Source of the DNA: Blautia sp. OF03-15BH
Lineage (GTDB): Bacteria > Bacillota > Clostridia > Lachnospirales > Lachnospiraceae
DNA: 64,000 bases
Assembly: GCF_003463065.1 (NCBI RefSeq)
Contig: NZ_QSCM01000008.1
Location: forward strand, 1-64,000
Direction of reading: 5' to 3'
Below, one piece after another: positions 27,767 to 35,878 of the stretch (its first letter is position 1; every line of letters starts with the position of its first letter). Below the pieces are notes generated by a model. It did not search any database and was not told where the DNA came from. It saw only the letters and a program-made list of their open reading frames with translations. Made by a program: the position numbers and the translations under genes.

Positions 27767-28227
27767 CCGTTCAGGTAATCAGCGCATTTTTTGCGATCAT
27801 TGCTTTTTCTGTGGTAAATAATGTACCGAAAAAATTTTTGTTTTCCTGTGGAGTGGAAGGCTTTGTGGGCTGGTATGTCTATCTCTTGTTTCTGTCAGAT
27901 ACCGGCCCTGTTATGGCCAACTTTTTTGGCTCTCTGGCCCTGGCAATCATGGCCCATGTTTTTGCACGGACATTTAAAGCACCGGTGACGGTTTTTCTGA
28001 TCCCGGGTCTTTTGATCCTGGTTCCGGGAGCGGGGCTTTTCCGTTCCGCTTATCAGCTGTTCCTTGGGACCAAGAGTATGGCAGCTTTTTATATGCTTCA
28101 GACTTTGGAGATCGCAGGAATGATCGCCCTTGCTGTTTTTGTGGTGGATTCTGTTTTCTCCGTTATAAATAAAAAAAGACAAGATCTGGAGGAACTTCTG
28201 GTAGAAGAAAAAAAGGAAAGAAGGTAA
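27763..28227 (+). CDS. Threonine/serine exporter, C-terminal half (ThrE_2, DUF3815 family)
   Basis: 154-residue membrane protein of four to five helices. NNVPKKFLFSCGVEGFVGW and the segment VFLIPGLLILVPGAGLFRSA are characteristic. Coupled to the preceding gene by a four-base overlap. Confidence 0.9.
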   Translation: MTVQVISAFFAIIAFSVVNNVPKKFLFSCGVEGFVGWYVYLLFLSDTGPVMANFFGSLALAIMAHVFARTFKAPVTVFLIPGLLILVPGAGLFRSAYQLFLGTKSMAAFYMLQTLEIAGMIALAVFVVDSVFSVINKKRQDLEELLVEEKKERR

Positions 28228-28231
28228 AGTT

Positions 28232-29296
28232 ATGAATGGAAAAGCAGGAGCGTTTCTAAAGAGAAAAGATGTGGTTTTCTCCGCAAGCCGTTATGGTATC
28301 GATGCACTTGGAGCCATGGCGCAGGGATTGTTTGCATCCCTTCTGATCGGAACGATTCTGAGTACTCTTGGAGAGCAGCTGGGAATTGCCATTCTGGTGA
28401 CGATCGGCGGGTATGCGAAAGCAGCCACCGGACCGGCTATGGCAGTGGCTATCGGTTATGCTTTGAAAACACCTCAGCTGGTATTGTTTTCTCTGATCGC
28501 AGTAGGAGCTGCAGCAAATGAACTGGGTGGAGCCGGAGGTCCCCTTGCTGTTCTTGTTGTTGCGATCCTTGCATCGGAATGTGGTAAGATCGTTTCCAAA
28601 GAAACAAAGATCGATATCATTGTCACACCGGCAGTTACGATCTCTGTTGGTGTCCTGTTATCTCTGGCTTGTGCGCCGGCGATCGGAAAAGCAGCAAGTT
28701 CTGTGGGAAATGCCATTATGTGGGCAACAGAACTTCAGCCGTTCTTTATGGGAATCCTCGTGTCTGTTCTGGTTGGTGTAGCTTTGACTCTGCCCATCAG
28801 CAGTGCAGCGATCTGTGCGGCACTGGGACTTACCGGTCTTGCAGGAGGTGCTGCGGTAGCCGGCTGCTGTGCACAGATGATCGGTTTTGCAGTTATGAGT
28901 TTTAAAGAAAACAAATGGGGCGGTCTCTTTGCCCAGGGAATCGGTACTTCCATGCTTCAGATGGGAAATATCGTCAAGAACCCCAGGATCTGGCTGCCTC
29001 CGACACTGGCGTCTGCGATTACAGGTCCTCTGGCAACCTGCCTGTTCCAGCTGAAAATGAATGGAGCAGCAGTGGCTTCCGGAATGGGAACCTGCGGTCT
29101 GGTAGGTCAGATCGGTGTGTATACCGGCTGGGTCAATGATGTGGCAGCAGGTACAAAAGTCGGAATCACAGCTTTTGACTGGATCGGCATGCTTCTGATC
29201 TGCTTTATTCTTCCGGCTGTGCTGACTCTTCTCATCGCAGTGCCTTTCCGGAAAAAAGGCTGGATCAAGGAAAATGATCTGAAACTGGATCTGTAA
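28232..29296 (+). CDS. PTS EIIC-like membrane protein, PfoR family
   Basis: 354-residue membrane protein with about nine hydrophobic segments, rich in Gly and Ala (YGIDALGAMAQGLFASLLIG, GGYAKAATGPAMAVAIGYAL, ANELGGAGGPLAVLV). It matches the PTS_EIIC_2/PfoR family, named from a clostridial toxin regulator. It has no EIIA or EIIB domain and none lies nearby, so phosphotransfer is doubtful. Five bases after the ThrE half, so probably in the same operon; a small-molecule transporter is plausible. Confidence 0.8.
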   Translation: MNGKAGAFLKRKDVVFSASRYGIDALGAMAQGLFASLLIGTILSTLGEQLGIAILVTIGGYAKAATGPAMAVAIGYALKTPQLVLFSLIAVGAAANELGGAGGPLAVLVVAILASECGKIVSKETKIDIIVTPAVTISVGVLLSLACAPAIGKAASSVGNAIMWATELQPFFMGILVSVLVGVALTLPISSAAICAALGLTGLAGGAAVAGCCAQMIGFAVMSFKENKWGGLFAQGIGTSMLQMGNIVKNPRIWLPPTLASAITGPLATCLFQLKMNGAAVASGMGTCGLVGQIGVYTGWVNDVAAGTKVGITAFDWIGMLLICFILPAVLTLLIAVPFRKKGWIKENDLKLDL

Positions 29297-29320
29297 GGTT
29301 TTCATATCAGACAAAAGTAA

Positions 29321-29348
29321 AAATCCCGCTGTAAGCAGCGGGATTTTC
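29321..29348 (+). terminator. Terminator of the ThrE/PfoR operon
   Basis: AATCCCGCTG pairs with CAGCGGGATT, followed by TTCATTTT. Confidence 0.75.
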
Positions 29349-29371
29349 ATTTTGATGAAAGGACAGATTTT

Positions 29372-30484
29372 ATGAAGGAAAATGAAATTCTGAAAATTTA
29401 CGGCACGGATTATAAGGAGATGACAAAGCGTCTTCTTATGGAAGCAGAGTTGGAAAAAAGGATTCCGGGAAAAGAGGCCAGGATCGGGATCAAACCGAAT
29501 CTGGTATCTCCCAGCGAAGCGTCCTGGGGAGCAACGACTCATCCGGAGATCGTAGCCGGTATTGTGGAATATCTTCAGGAGAGAGGATTTTCGAAGCTTC
29601 TGATCCTGGAGGGCTCCTGGGTTGGGGATAAAACCTCCGAATCGGCGGAAGTCTGTGGATATCTGGACCTCTGCAGCCAGTACGGGATCCCTTTTGTGGA
29701 TACGCAGAAGGATTCCTTTCATGCAAGGGACTGCAAAGGACTGGAACTGAAGCTTTGTGATCAGGCGGTGGATCTGGATTTCCTTATCAATGTACCGGTA
29801 CTGAAAGGCCATTGTCAGACAAAGCTTACCTGTGCATTGAAAAATATGAAGGGACTGATCCCGAATCAGGAAAAACGTCATTTTCATGCGCTGGGTCTTC
29901 ATAAGCCCATTGCTCATTTAAATGCAGGTCTTCATCAGGATTTTATCGTGGTAGACCATATCTGCGGAGATCTGGATTTTGAAGACGGTGGAAATCCGGT
30001 CGTTCGAAACTGTATTATGGCAGCGGCAGATCCGGTTCTGGTGGATGCGCATGCAGCAGACCTTCTCTATTACCGGCCGGAAGAGATCCCTTATATCAAG
30101 ATGGCAGAAGAACTTGGCGTTGGTTCCGCAGATCTTTCCAGGCTTCAGATCCGTCTGATTGGTGAAAAAAGTACAGTGGAAGATGGGAAACGCCTGCCGG
30201 AATCACGGAAAGTGGTAGAACTTAAAGATGCAGTGGAAGAGGTGGAATCCTGCAGCGCCTGTTATGGCTATCTGATCCCGGCCCTTGCCATGCTGAAGGA
30301 TGAAGGACTTTTTGAGAAGCTTCATGAAAAAATCTCCATCGGGCAAGGGTTCCGCGGAAAAGAAGGGACACTTGGAGTGGGAAACTGCACGAGAAAGTTT
30401 GCTTATTCCTGTCCGGGCTGTCCTCCTACGGAACAGGAGATCTACGAGTTCTTAAAAACATATCTTAATGGAAAAAATGCTTGA
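29372..30484 (+). CDS. DUF362 domain-containing protein
   Basis: 370-residue soluble protein. DUF362 blocks: IGIKPNLVSPSEASWGATTHPEI near residue 38, LDFLINVPVLKGHCQTKLTCALKNMKG-type segment near 135 and ADPVLVDAHAADLL near 220. The C-terminal part has clustered cysteines (SCSACYGYLIPAL, NCTRKFAYSCPGCPP) that could bind an Fe-S cluster, although no full ferredoxin CxxCxxCxxxC motif is present. Ribosome site AAAGGAC. Function unknown, redox role possible. Confidence 0.82.
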   Translation: MKENEILKIYGTDYKEMTKRLLMEAELEKRIPGKEARIGIKPNLVSPSEASWGATTHPEIVAGIVEYLQERGFSKLLILEGSWVGDKTSESAEVCGYLDLCSQYGIPFVDTQKDSFHARDCKGLELKLCDQAVDLDFLINVPVLKGHCQTKLTCALKNMKGLIPNQEKRHFHALGLHKPIAHLNAGLHQDFIVVDHICGDLDFEDGGNPVVRNCIMAAADPVLVDAHAADLLYYRPEEIPYIKMAEELGVGSADLSRLQIRLIGEKSTVEDGKRLPESRKVVELKDAVEEVESCSACYGYLIPALAMLKDEGLFEKLHEKISIGQGFRGKEGTLGVGNCTRKFAYSCPGCPPTEQEIYEFLKTYLNGKNA

Positions 30485-30509
30485 TTTCTTGATTGTATGA
30501 CTTTATACT
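30481..30509 (+). promoter_or_regulatory. Promoter of the NhaC-family antiporter gene
   Basis: TTGATT (30481-30486, overlapping the upstream stop), 17-base spacer, TATACT (30504-30509). A small GCGCC/GGCGC hairpin follows at 30524-30540. Confidence 0.6.
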
Positions 30510-30569
30510 GATACTACAAAAAAGCGCCGGATCAGGCGCAAAATATGAAAAAGAGGGAGAAAAACGAAC

Positions 30570-32228
30570 GTGAAAATGCAGAAAAAACAGATCGCGATGT
30601 TGATTTTCATTGCAATCATCGCTGTTCTTCTGGTGGTGTCCTTTCAGACACCGGGAAGCATTGCGGACAGTGAAACTTATCAGTGCGGAACCTATGCGAC
30701 AATCTGGGCTCTGCTTCCGCCGGTGATCGCCATCGGCCTGGCTCTGGTGACCAAGGAGGTATATACATCTCTTCTGGCAGGAATCATCACAGGAGCCCTT
30801 CTTTATTCCAATTTCAACCTGGAACTTATGATCAATACCATGCTTTTCAACGAAGAAGGTGGAATGATCTACAAGCTGTCAGATTCCGGAAATGTAGGAA
30901 TCCTGGTTTTCCTGGTTATGCTGGGAATTCTGGTATCTCTGCTTAACAGGGCGGGCGGTTCCGCAGCCTTTGGTAAATGGGCATCCAAACACATCAAAAC
31001 CCGGATCGGAGCGCAGATTTCCGTCATGATCCTTGGCGTACTGATTTTTGTGGATGACTACTTCAACTGTCTGACCGTGGGAAGCGTCATGCGTCCGGTG
31101 ACGGACCGTCATAAAGTGTCCAGAGCCAAGCTTTCCTACATCATTGATGCCACGGCAGCTCCGGTCTGCATCATTGCACCCATCAGTTCCTGGGCAGCAG
31201 CAGTTACCTCTTCCGTTCCGTCAGATTCCGGGATCAATGGTTTTGCCGTCTTTATCCAGACCATTCCTTATAACCTGTACGCTCTTCTGACGCTGGTTAT
31301 GCTTCTTCTCATCACTCTTCTCCGGGTGGATTTCGGTCCCATGAAAAAGCATGAAATGAATGCCATCAAAGGAGATCTTTTCACCACTCCGGGAAGACCT
31401 TATGAGGGAAATGAGGAAGAAGTTCTGAAAGAAAATTCCCATGTGCTGGATCTGGTACTTCCGGTGGCAGTGCTCATCGTCAGCTGCATTGTGGCAATGG
31501 TTTATACCGGAGGCTTCTTTGAGGGCGTTTCCTTTGTGGAAGCTTTTGCAGATTCCAATGCTTCTGTTGGCCTGGTCCTCGGCGGAGCTGTGTCTCTGGT
31601 CTTTACCTTCATTTACTATATGATGCGTGACGTACTTTCCTTCCAGGAATTTACCGAGTGTATCCCGGAAGGCTTCAAGTCCATGATCGCACCGATCCTG
31701 ATCCTTACCATGGCCTGGACTCTGTCCGGTATGACAAATCTTCTGGGGGCTAAGGTCTTTGTTGCTGATATGGTGGCAAAATCTGCAGGTTCTCTCCAGG
31801 GCTTCCTGCCTATGGTGATTTTCCTTGTGGCAGCTTTTCTGGCTTTTGCTACGGGAACCTCCTGGGGAACCTTCAGTATCCTGATCCCCATTGTGCTTGG
31901 AGTTTTCCCATCCGGTCAGATGATGGTGATCTCTATTGCATCTTGTCTGGCAGGTGCTGTCTGCGGTGACCATTGTTCCCCGATCTCGGATACAACGATC
32001 ATGGCTTCGGCCGGCGGTCATTGTGAGCACGTCAACCATGTTGCGACTCAGCTGCCGTATGCACTTATGGTTGCAGCGATCTGTCTGGTCGGATATTTTA
32101 TCATCGGTGTCCTTCAGGCTGTTGGCATGGCAGCATTTTCCTGGATCGCCCTGCCGGTATGTATCGTCCTCATGGTCGGTGTACTCCTGGTGATCCGCTC
32201 CAGAAACGGTGGAAAAGAAGAAATCTGA
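30570..32228 (+). CDS. Na+/H+ antiporter NhaC family protein
   Basis: 552-residue membrane protein with about 12 helices. Typical NhaC features include DDYFNCLTVGSVMRPVTD (near residue 165), IIAPISSWAAAVTSS, ATGTSWGTFSILIPI and CGDHCSPISDTTIMAS (near 470), with conserved acidic and polar residues in the ion path. The predicted exchange is Na+ or a charged metabolite against H+; some members carry organic acids or amines. Start GTG 30570 is favoured by GAGGGAG about 10 bases upstream; ATG 30576 is the alternative. Monocistronic. Confidence 0.9.
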   Translation: MKMQKKQIAMLIFIAIIAVLLVVSFQTPGSIADSETYQCGTYATIWALLPPVIAIGLALVTKEVYTSLLAGIITGALLYSNFNLELMINTMLFNEEGGMIYKLSDSGNVGILVFLVMLGILVSLLNRAGGSAAFGKWASKHIKTRIGAQISVMILGVLIFVDDYFNCLTVGSVMRPVTDRHKVSRAKLSYIIDATAAPVCIIAPISSWAAAVTSSVPSDSGINGFAVFIQTIPYNLYALLTLVMLLLITLLRVDFGPMKKHEMNAIKGDLFTTPGRPYEGNEEEVLKENSHVLDLVLPVAVLIVSCIVAMVYTGGFFEGVSFVEAFADSNASVGLVLGGAVSLVFTFIYYMMRDVLSFQEFTECIPEGFKSMIAPILILTMAWTLSGMTNLLGAKVFVADMVAKSAGSLQGFLPMVIFLVAAFLAFATGTSWGTFSILIPIVLGVFPSGQMMVISIASCLAGAVCGDHCSPISDTTIMASAGGHCEHVNHVATQLPYALMVAAICLVGYFIIGVLQAVGMAAFSWIALPVCIVLMVGVLLVIRSRNGGKEEI

Positions 32229-32240
32229 TCAAAACAGGAA

Positions 32241-32287
32241 AGTCTCCTGCTTTTATTGCATAAAGCGATAAGCAGGGGACTTTTTTG
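32241..32287 (+). terminator. Terminator after the NhaC-family gene
   Basis: AGTCTCCTGCTT pairs with AAGCAGGGGACT and is followed by TTTTTT. Confidence 0.85.
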
Positions 32288-32396
32288 CTGGAAAAACCAG
32301 ACGGCAGAGTGCTTCATGAGATTCTGAAATAAGACAGGATACTCCTTGCAGACCTGTGTGGAATATGATAAACTGTATGCAGTTTCGGGCAGTGGA

Positions 32397-32470
32397 AGTC
32401 TGTCCAAAGAGGCAGCATCCGGCAGTGGCAGCGGCCGGGGCATGCAGCATGAGACTGCCGCATATTTTTA
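32397..32470 (+). promoter_or_regulatory. Candidate attenuator in the upp leader
   Basis: GTCCAAAGAGGC (32403-32412 region) resembles the UCCNGNGAGG core bound by PyrR, with one mismatch. It is followed by a hairpin, CGGCAGT (32420) with ACTGCCG (32460), then ATTTTTA. This would fit pyrimidine-dependent attenuation of upp. The match is partial and the hairpin loop long, so this is a hypothesis. Confidence 0.3.
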
Positions 32471-32522
32471 CACAGGAACAGATTCTTTTGAAGATCTGTA
32501 AATTCAAGGAGGAGCAAGAAGA

Positions 32523-33152
32523 ATGGAAAATGTATACATTATGGAGCACCCGCTGATCCAGCACAAGATCTCAATGCTGAGAGATAAAAACACAGGAACC
32601 AATGAATTCCGTAAACTGGTAGAGGAGATCGCAGTTCTTATGGCGTATGAGGCTTTCCGTGATCTCCCGATGGAGGATGTGGAAGTAGAGACTCCCATTG
32701 AGACCTGTCAGACTCCGTTTATTGCAGGAAAGAAACTGGCTGTTGTTCCGGTGCTTCGTGCAGGCCTTGGAATGGTAAACGGTATCCTTACCCTGGTTCC
32801 GTCTGCAAAAGTAGGTCATGTAGGACTTTACCGTGATCCGGTGACTCATGAGCCTCACGAGTATTATTGCAAGCTTCCGGAATCTATCGATGAGCGTATC
32901 AGTGTGATCGTGGATCCCATGCTGGCAACCGGCGGATCCGCAGAGGCAGCTGTGGATTATGTAAAGAAACAGGGAGGACGCAGCATCAAATTCATGTGTA
33001 TCATTGCCGCTCCGGAAGGACTGGAGAGACTTCACAAGGCACATCCGGATGTTCAGATCTATTGCGGACACCTGGACCGCTGCCTGAATGACCATGCATA
33101 TATCTGCCCGGGACTTGGAGATGCCGGTGACCGTATCTTCGGAACCAAATAA
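32523..33152 (+). CDS. upp: Uracil phosphoribosyltransferase
   Basis: 209-residue cytosolic salvage enzyme that makes UMP and pyrophosphate from uracil and PRPP. Full family length. Conserved AVVPVLRAGLGMVNG near residue 75, the PRPP loop VIVDPMLATGGSAEAAV near 128, and the uracil-binding C-terminus YICPGLGDAGDRIFGTK. Strong ribosome site AAGGAGGAG. The next gene begins 4 bases after its stop. Confidence 0.96.
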   Translation: MENVYIMEHPLIQHKISMLRDKNTGTNEFRKLVEEIAVLMAYEAFRDLPMEDVEVETPIETCQTPFIAGKKLAVVPVLRAGLGMVNGILTLVPSAKVGHVGLYRDPVTHEPHEYYCKLPESIDERISVIVDPMLATGGSAEAAVDYVKKQGGRSIKFMCIIAAPEGLERLHKAHPDVQIYCGHLDRCLNDHAYICPGLGDAGDRIFGTK

Positions 33153-33156
33153 GCGT

Positions 33157-33678
33157 ATGGGATATCGTGCAGGAGAAGAAAAAGATCTGGAAAATATCAT
33201 GACCGTCATTCATGATGCCCAGAGGACGATGGGAGAAGCCGGTCTGGATCAGTGGCAGGATGGTTATCCTTCGGAAGAAGTGATCCTGGGAGATATCAGA
33301 AAGGGAGAGAGTAGAATCTGGGAAGAGGAAGGAAAGATCCTCGGAACCGCGATGCTTTCCTTCCGCGGAGAATCTGACTACGATCGGATCTATGATGGAG
33401 AGTGGAAGCTTGGAGACGTTTCTTATGCGACGATCCATCGCATTGCCGTATTGTCTGCAGACAGAAGACGGGGAACCGCCGGGAAGCTTCTGAAAGCCAT
33501 GGAAGAAGAAATCAGGAAAAACGGTTTTTCTGTGATCCGGATGGATACACACAGAGACAATGTGCCCATGCGGACCTGGCTGGGGAGCCATGGTTTTCTC
33601 CATTGCGGTACCATCTTCCTTGGAAGAACAGAGGAAATGAGACTGGCATTTGAAAAATCACTTTCCAGTGAAAAATAA
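33157..33678 (+). CDS. GNAT-family N-acetyltransferase
   Basis: 173-residue acetyltransferase. Motif A is HRIAVLSADRRRGTAGKLLKAM with the acetyl-CoA loop R-R-x-G-x-A, followed by VIRMDTHRDNVPMRTWLGSH and GFLHCGTI (motif B). Acceptor unknown. The start at 33157 follows the upp stop by 4 bases without a clear ribosome site, so translation is probably coupled; upstream in-frame ATGs at 33088 and 33121 lie inside upp. Confidence 0.85.
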   Translation: MGYRAGEEKDLENIMTVIHDAQRTMGEAGLDQWQDGYPSEEVILGDIRKGESRIWEEEGKILGTAMLSFRGESDYDRIYDGEWKLGDVSYATIHRIAVLSADRRRGTAGKLLKAMEEEIRKNGFSVIRMDTHRDNVPMRTWLGSHGFLHCGTIFLGRTEEMRLAFEKSLSSEK

Positions 33679-33734
33679 GAGCTGTGTTTGAAGAAGGACA
33701 GGCCGCGGAAGATTTTCCGCGGTCTGTGTTATTC

Positions 33735-33751
33735 TGTTAAAGCGTTTAACA
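33735..33751. promoter_or_regulatory. Palindromic operator-like sequence
   Basis: TGTTAAAGCGTTTAACA is a 17-base near-perfect palindrome centred on GCG, as in LacI/CcpA-family operators, but its spacing is 3 bases longer than a standard cre. A second inverted repeat (AACACAG/CTGTGTT) overlaps its right side. It lies 75 bases upstream of the second acetyltransferase gene. Confidence 0.35.
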
Positions 33752-33825
33752 CAGTTCAACGAAGTTCTGTGTTTCCGAAGCGGGGAGGATAACAGGAGAC
33801 CTGACTGACGGTGAGAAAAGAAAGG

Positions 33826-34440
33826 ATGAAAAACGTGAACGAGACAGACATTCATATCCGGATCGCAGAACCGGAAGACGCGGAGGCACTTCTGGCTGTT
33901 TATGCTCCTTATGTGGAAGAAACGGCAATCACCTTCGAATATGCCGTGCCTTCCGTAGAAGAATTTCAGGAAAGGATCAGGAACACCCTGCAGCAGTATC
34001 CCTATCTGGTGGCAGAAGACGAAAACGGGATCCTGGGTTATGCTTATGCCGGCCGTTTTCAGAGCCGGGCGGCTTATGACTGGGCAGTGGAAACCTCTAT
34101 TTATATCCGGAAGGATCAGAAAGGACGGGGACTGGGACGGCGTCTCTATCATGCGCTGGAGGAAGGGCTGAAAGAGCAGGGAATCCTGAATGTGAACGCC
34201 TGCATTGCCTGCACAGTGACGAAGGATGCGCATCTTACCAATGACAGCATTTACTTTCATGAACATATGGGGTACCGTCTGGTAGGAACCTTTTATCAAT
34301 GTGGCTATAAATTTCAGCATTGGTATGATATGGTCTGGATGGAGCGGATGATCGGAGAGCATAAAGAAAAACAGGAACCGATCCGGCTGTTTCCGGAAAT
34401 CCGTAGCCATTTTTTATGCTGGCTTTTAAAAAATGAATAA
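33826..34440 (+). CDS. GNAT-family N-acetyltransferase, phosphinothricin acetyltransferase-like
   Basis: 204-residue enzyme. IRIAEPEDAEALLAVYAPYVEET at the N-terminus, GYAYAGRFQSRAAYDWAVETSIY, the acetyl-CoA loop KDQKGRGLGRRLYHAL and FHEHMGYRLVGTFYQCGYKF near the end match the Pat/YncA group, which acetylate small amino acid analogues. Three starts are possible: GTG 33811, ATG 33826, and GTG 33835. The last has AAAGGA 8 bases upstream; ATG 33826 is given as the conventional choice. The final 25 residues are an extension rich in charged residues. Confidence 0.85.
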   Translation: MKNVNETDIHIRIAEPEDAEALLAVYAPYVEETAITFEYAVPSVEEFQERIRNTLQQYPYLVAEDENGILGYAYAGRFQSRAAYDWAVETSIYIRKDQKGRGLGRRLYHALEEGLKEQGILNVNACIACTVTKDAHLTNDSIYFHEHMGYRLVGTFYQCGYKFQHWYDMVWMERMIGEHKEKQEPIRLFPEIRSHFLCWLLKNE

Positions 34441-34449
34441 GATATTTAA

Positions 34450-34477
34450 TTGACTTTTAACCTGAATTAAGTATAAT
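34450..34477 (+). promoter_or_regulatory. Promoter of the LacI-family regulator gene
   Basis: TTGACT (34450-34455), 16-base spacer, TATAAT (34472-34477). Confidence 0.7.
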
Positions 34478-34512
34478 GACTTTAATGTTTGTTTTACATG
34501 GGAGGTATATAA

Positions 34513-35532
34513 ATGGCGAAAGTCAGACTGGTGGATATTGCCGCACAGGTCGGGGTGAGTACAGTCACCGTGCATAATGCGCTGACCGGTCAGAAAGGTG
34601 TCAGCGATGAGCTGAGAGCTGTCATACAGAAAATGGCGTCAGAGATGGGCTATCGTCCGGTATCTTCAGCCAGAAGACAGGAGAGAAACCGGATGCTGCG
34701 GAGTATCGGTGTCCTGATCCATGAGCAATATCTGGCGGAATATACGACGTTTTACTGGAAAATGTATCAGGAGCTGGCTCTGGTAGCCACAGATAAAAAC
34801 TGCATGGCAGCGGTGGAGATCCTGAAACATGACATGGAGGATCACCAGATTCTTCCACGCATGGTGGAAGAAAACCAGGTAGAAGGTCTCATTGTCATGG
34901 GAGAGATCAGCAGGGAATATATTCGTTTTATGAAAGAACAGACCAGGATACCGATTATTTTTCTGGATTTTTATGACAAGGAACTGGCGGAGGATGCGGT
35001 GATCTCGGATAATTTTTACGGCATGTATCTTCTGACGGAACTACTGTTTGAACGTGGCTACCGGAAGCTGGCTTATGTGGGAAGTATCCACAGGACCAGC
35101 AGTATCATGGACCGTTATTGTGGTTTTCATAAGGCAATGCTGGAGCATGGAGAGGAGCTGCCGGAGGAATGGCTCATTGAGGATCGGGACCGGCTCGGAA
35201 ATATCGAATTTTCCGTTCCGGAAAAGCTTCCGGAGGCCTTTGTCTGCAACTGTGACCTGACGGCAGGAAGGTTGATACTCAAGTTGGAAAAACTAGGCTA
35301 TAAGGTTCCGGAGGATGTGGCAGTCATTGGTTTCGATAATTTTCTTTACCCTGGTTTGCCGGATAAAAAAATTACGACATATGAGGTAAATACCCGGGCG
35401 CTGGTAAAGATCGCTTTGGAGAAGGTTATGAAACGATTGAAAAATCCTTCTTCTGGAAAAGGGCTGAACGTTGTTTCCGGTCATATCGTAGAGAAGGAAA
35501 GTGTAGGAAAACTATCACACGGAAATAAATGA
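34513..35532 (+). CDS. LacI-family transcriptional regulator
   Basis: 339-residue repressor-type protein. N-terminal helix-turn-helix VRLVDIAAQVGVSTVTVHNAL, in which the usual V-S-R of the recognition helix is V-H-N. Hinge residues near 50-60, then a periplasmic-binding-protein-like effector domain with IGVLIHEQYLAEYTTFYW, VEGLIVMGEI, VISDNFYGMY and VAVIGFDNFLYPGLPDKKI. Preceded by GGGAGGT. It lies next to the epimerase/phosphorylase operon and is the likely local regulator, responding to a sugar; the target is inferred from position. Confidence 0.9.
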   Translation: MAKVRLVDIAAQVGVSTVTVHNALTGQKGVSDELRAVIQKMASEMGYRPVSSARRQERNRMLRSIGVLIHEQYLAEYTTFYWKMYQELALVATDKNCMAAVEILKHDMEDHQILPRMVEENQVEGLIVMGEISREYIRFMKEQTRIPIIFLDFYDKELAEDAVISDNFYGMYLLTELLFERGYRKLAYVGSIHRTSSIMDRYCGFHKAMLEHGEELPEEWLIEDRDRLGNIEFSVPEKLPEAFVCNCDLTAGRLILKLEKLGYKVPEDVAVIGFDNFLYPGLPDKKITTYEVNTRALVKIALEKVMKRLKNPSSGKGLNVVSGHIVEKESVGKLSHGNK

Positions 35533-35587
35533 AAAATACTGCCTGTGAAAAAGGAGAAATCTTTTTTCACAGGCAGTATTTTTTTGC
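35533..35587 (+). terminator. Terminator after the LacI-family gene
   Basis: AATACTGCCTGTGAAAAA pairs with TTTTTCACAGGCAGTATT around a short loop, followed by TTTTTT. Confidence 0.9.
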
Positions 35588-35686
35588 TTGATTAAAAAAA
35601 TTAATTTTATCGTTCAAGTGATCGGAAACCAGAGATCAAGCAATGAAAAAAGATAAGATTCATTGTGAAATTTACATAAAAACAGA

Positions 35687-35728
35687 ACTTAAAATTTCCA
35701 CATAAGTAACAGAATTGAAATTTTAAGT
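35687..35728. promoter_or_regulatory. 12-bp inverted repeat upstream of the epimerase operon promoter
   Basis: ACTTAAAATTTC (35687-35698) and GAAATTTTAAGT (35717-35728) are exact reverse complements, 18 bases apart, ending 10 bases before the -35 box. A dimeric regulator site is plausible. Confidence 0.4.
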
Positions 35729-35737
35729 AAAAATAAC

Positions 35738-35765
35738 TTGAAAATTAAGTTAAATATGCTAAAAT
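35738..35765 (+). promoter_or_regulatory. Promoter of the epimerase/phosphorylase operon
   Basis: TTGAAA (35738-35743), 16-base spacer, TAAAAT (35760-35765). The leader then contains an imperfect hairpin, TGCGTGAGTTGCT against AGCAATTCGCA (35783-35815). Confidence 0.55.
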
Positions 35766-35878
35766 AATTTAAAGATGCTATTTGCGTGAGTTGCTTTACA
35801 GATGAGCAATTCGCAGGCATCCGTTGTGGGCAAAAAAACTTTTGACTCCAATATCATGTGAAAAGGTAGGGGATCAAC

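Noticed and set aside
33157..34440. Toxin-antitoxin pair with GNAT toxin
   Set aside because: Neither acetyltransferase is preceded by a small antitoxin gene with a DNA-binding domain; both look like ordinary GNAT enzymes.
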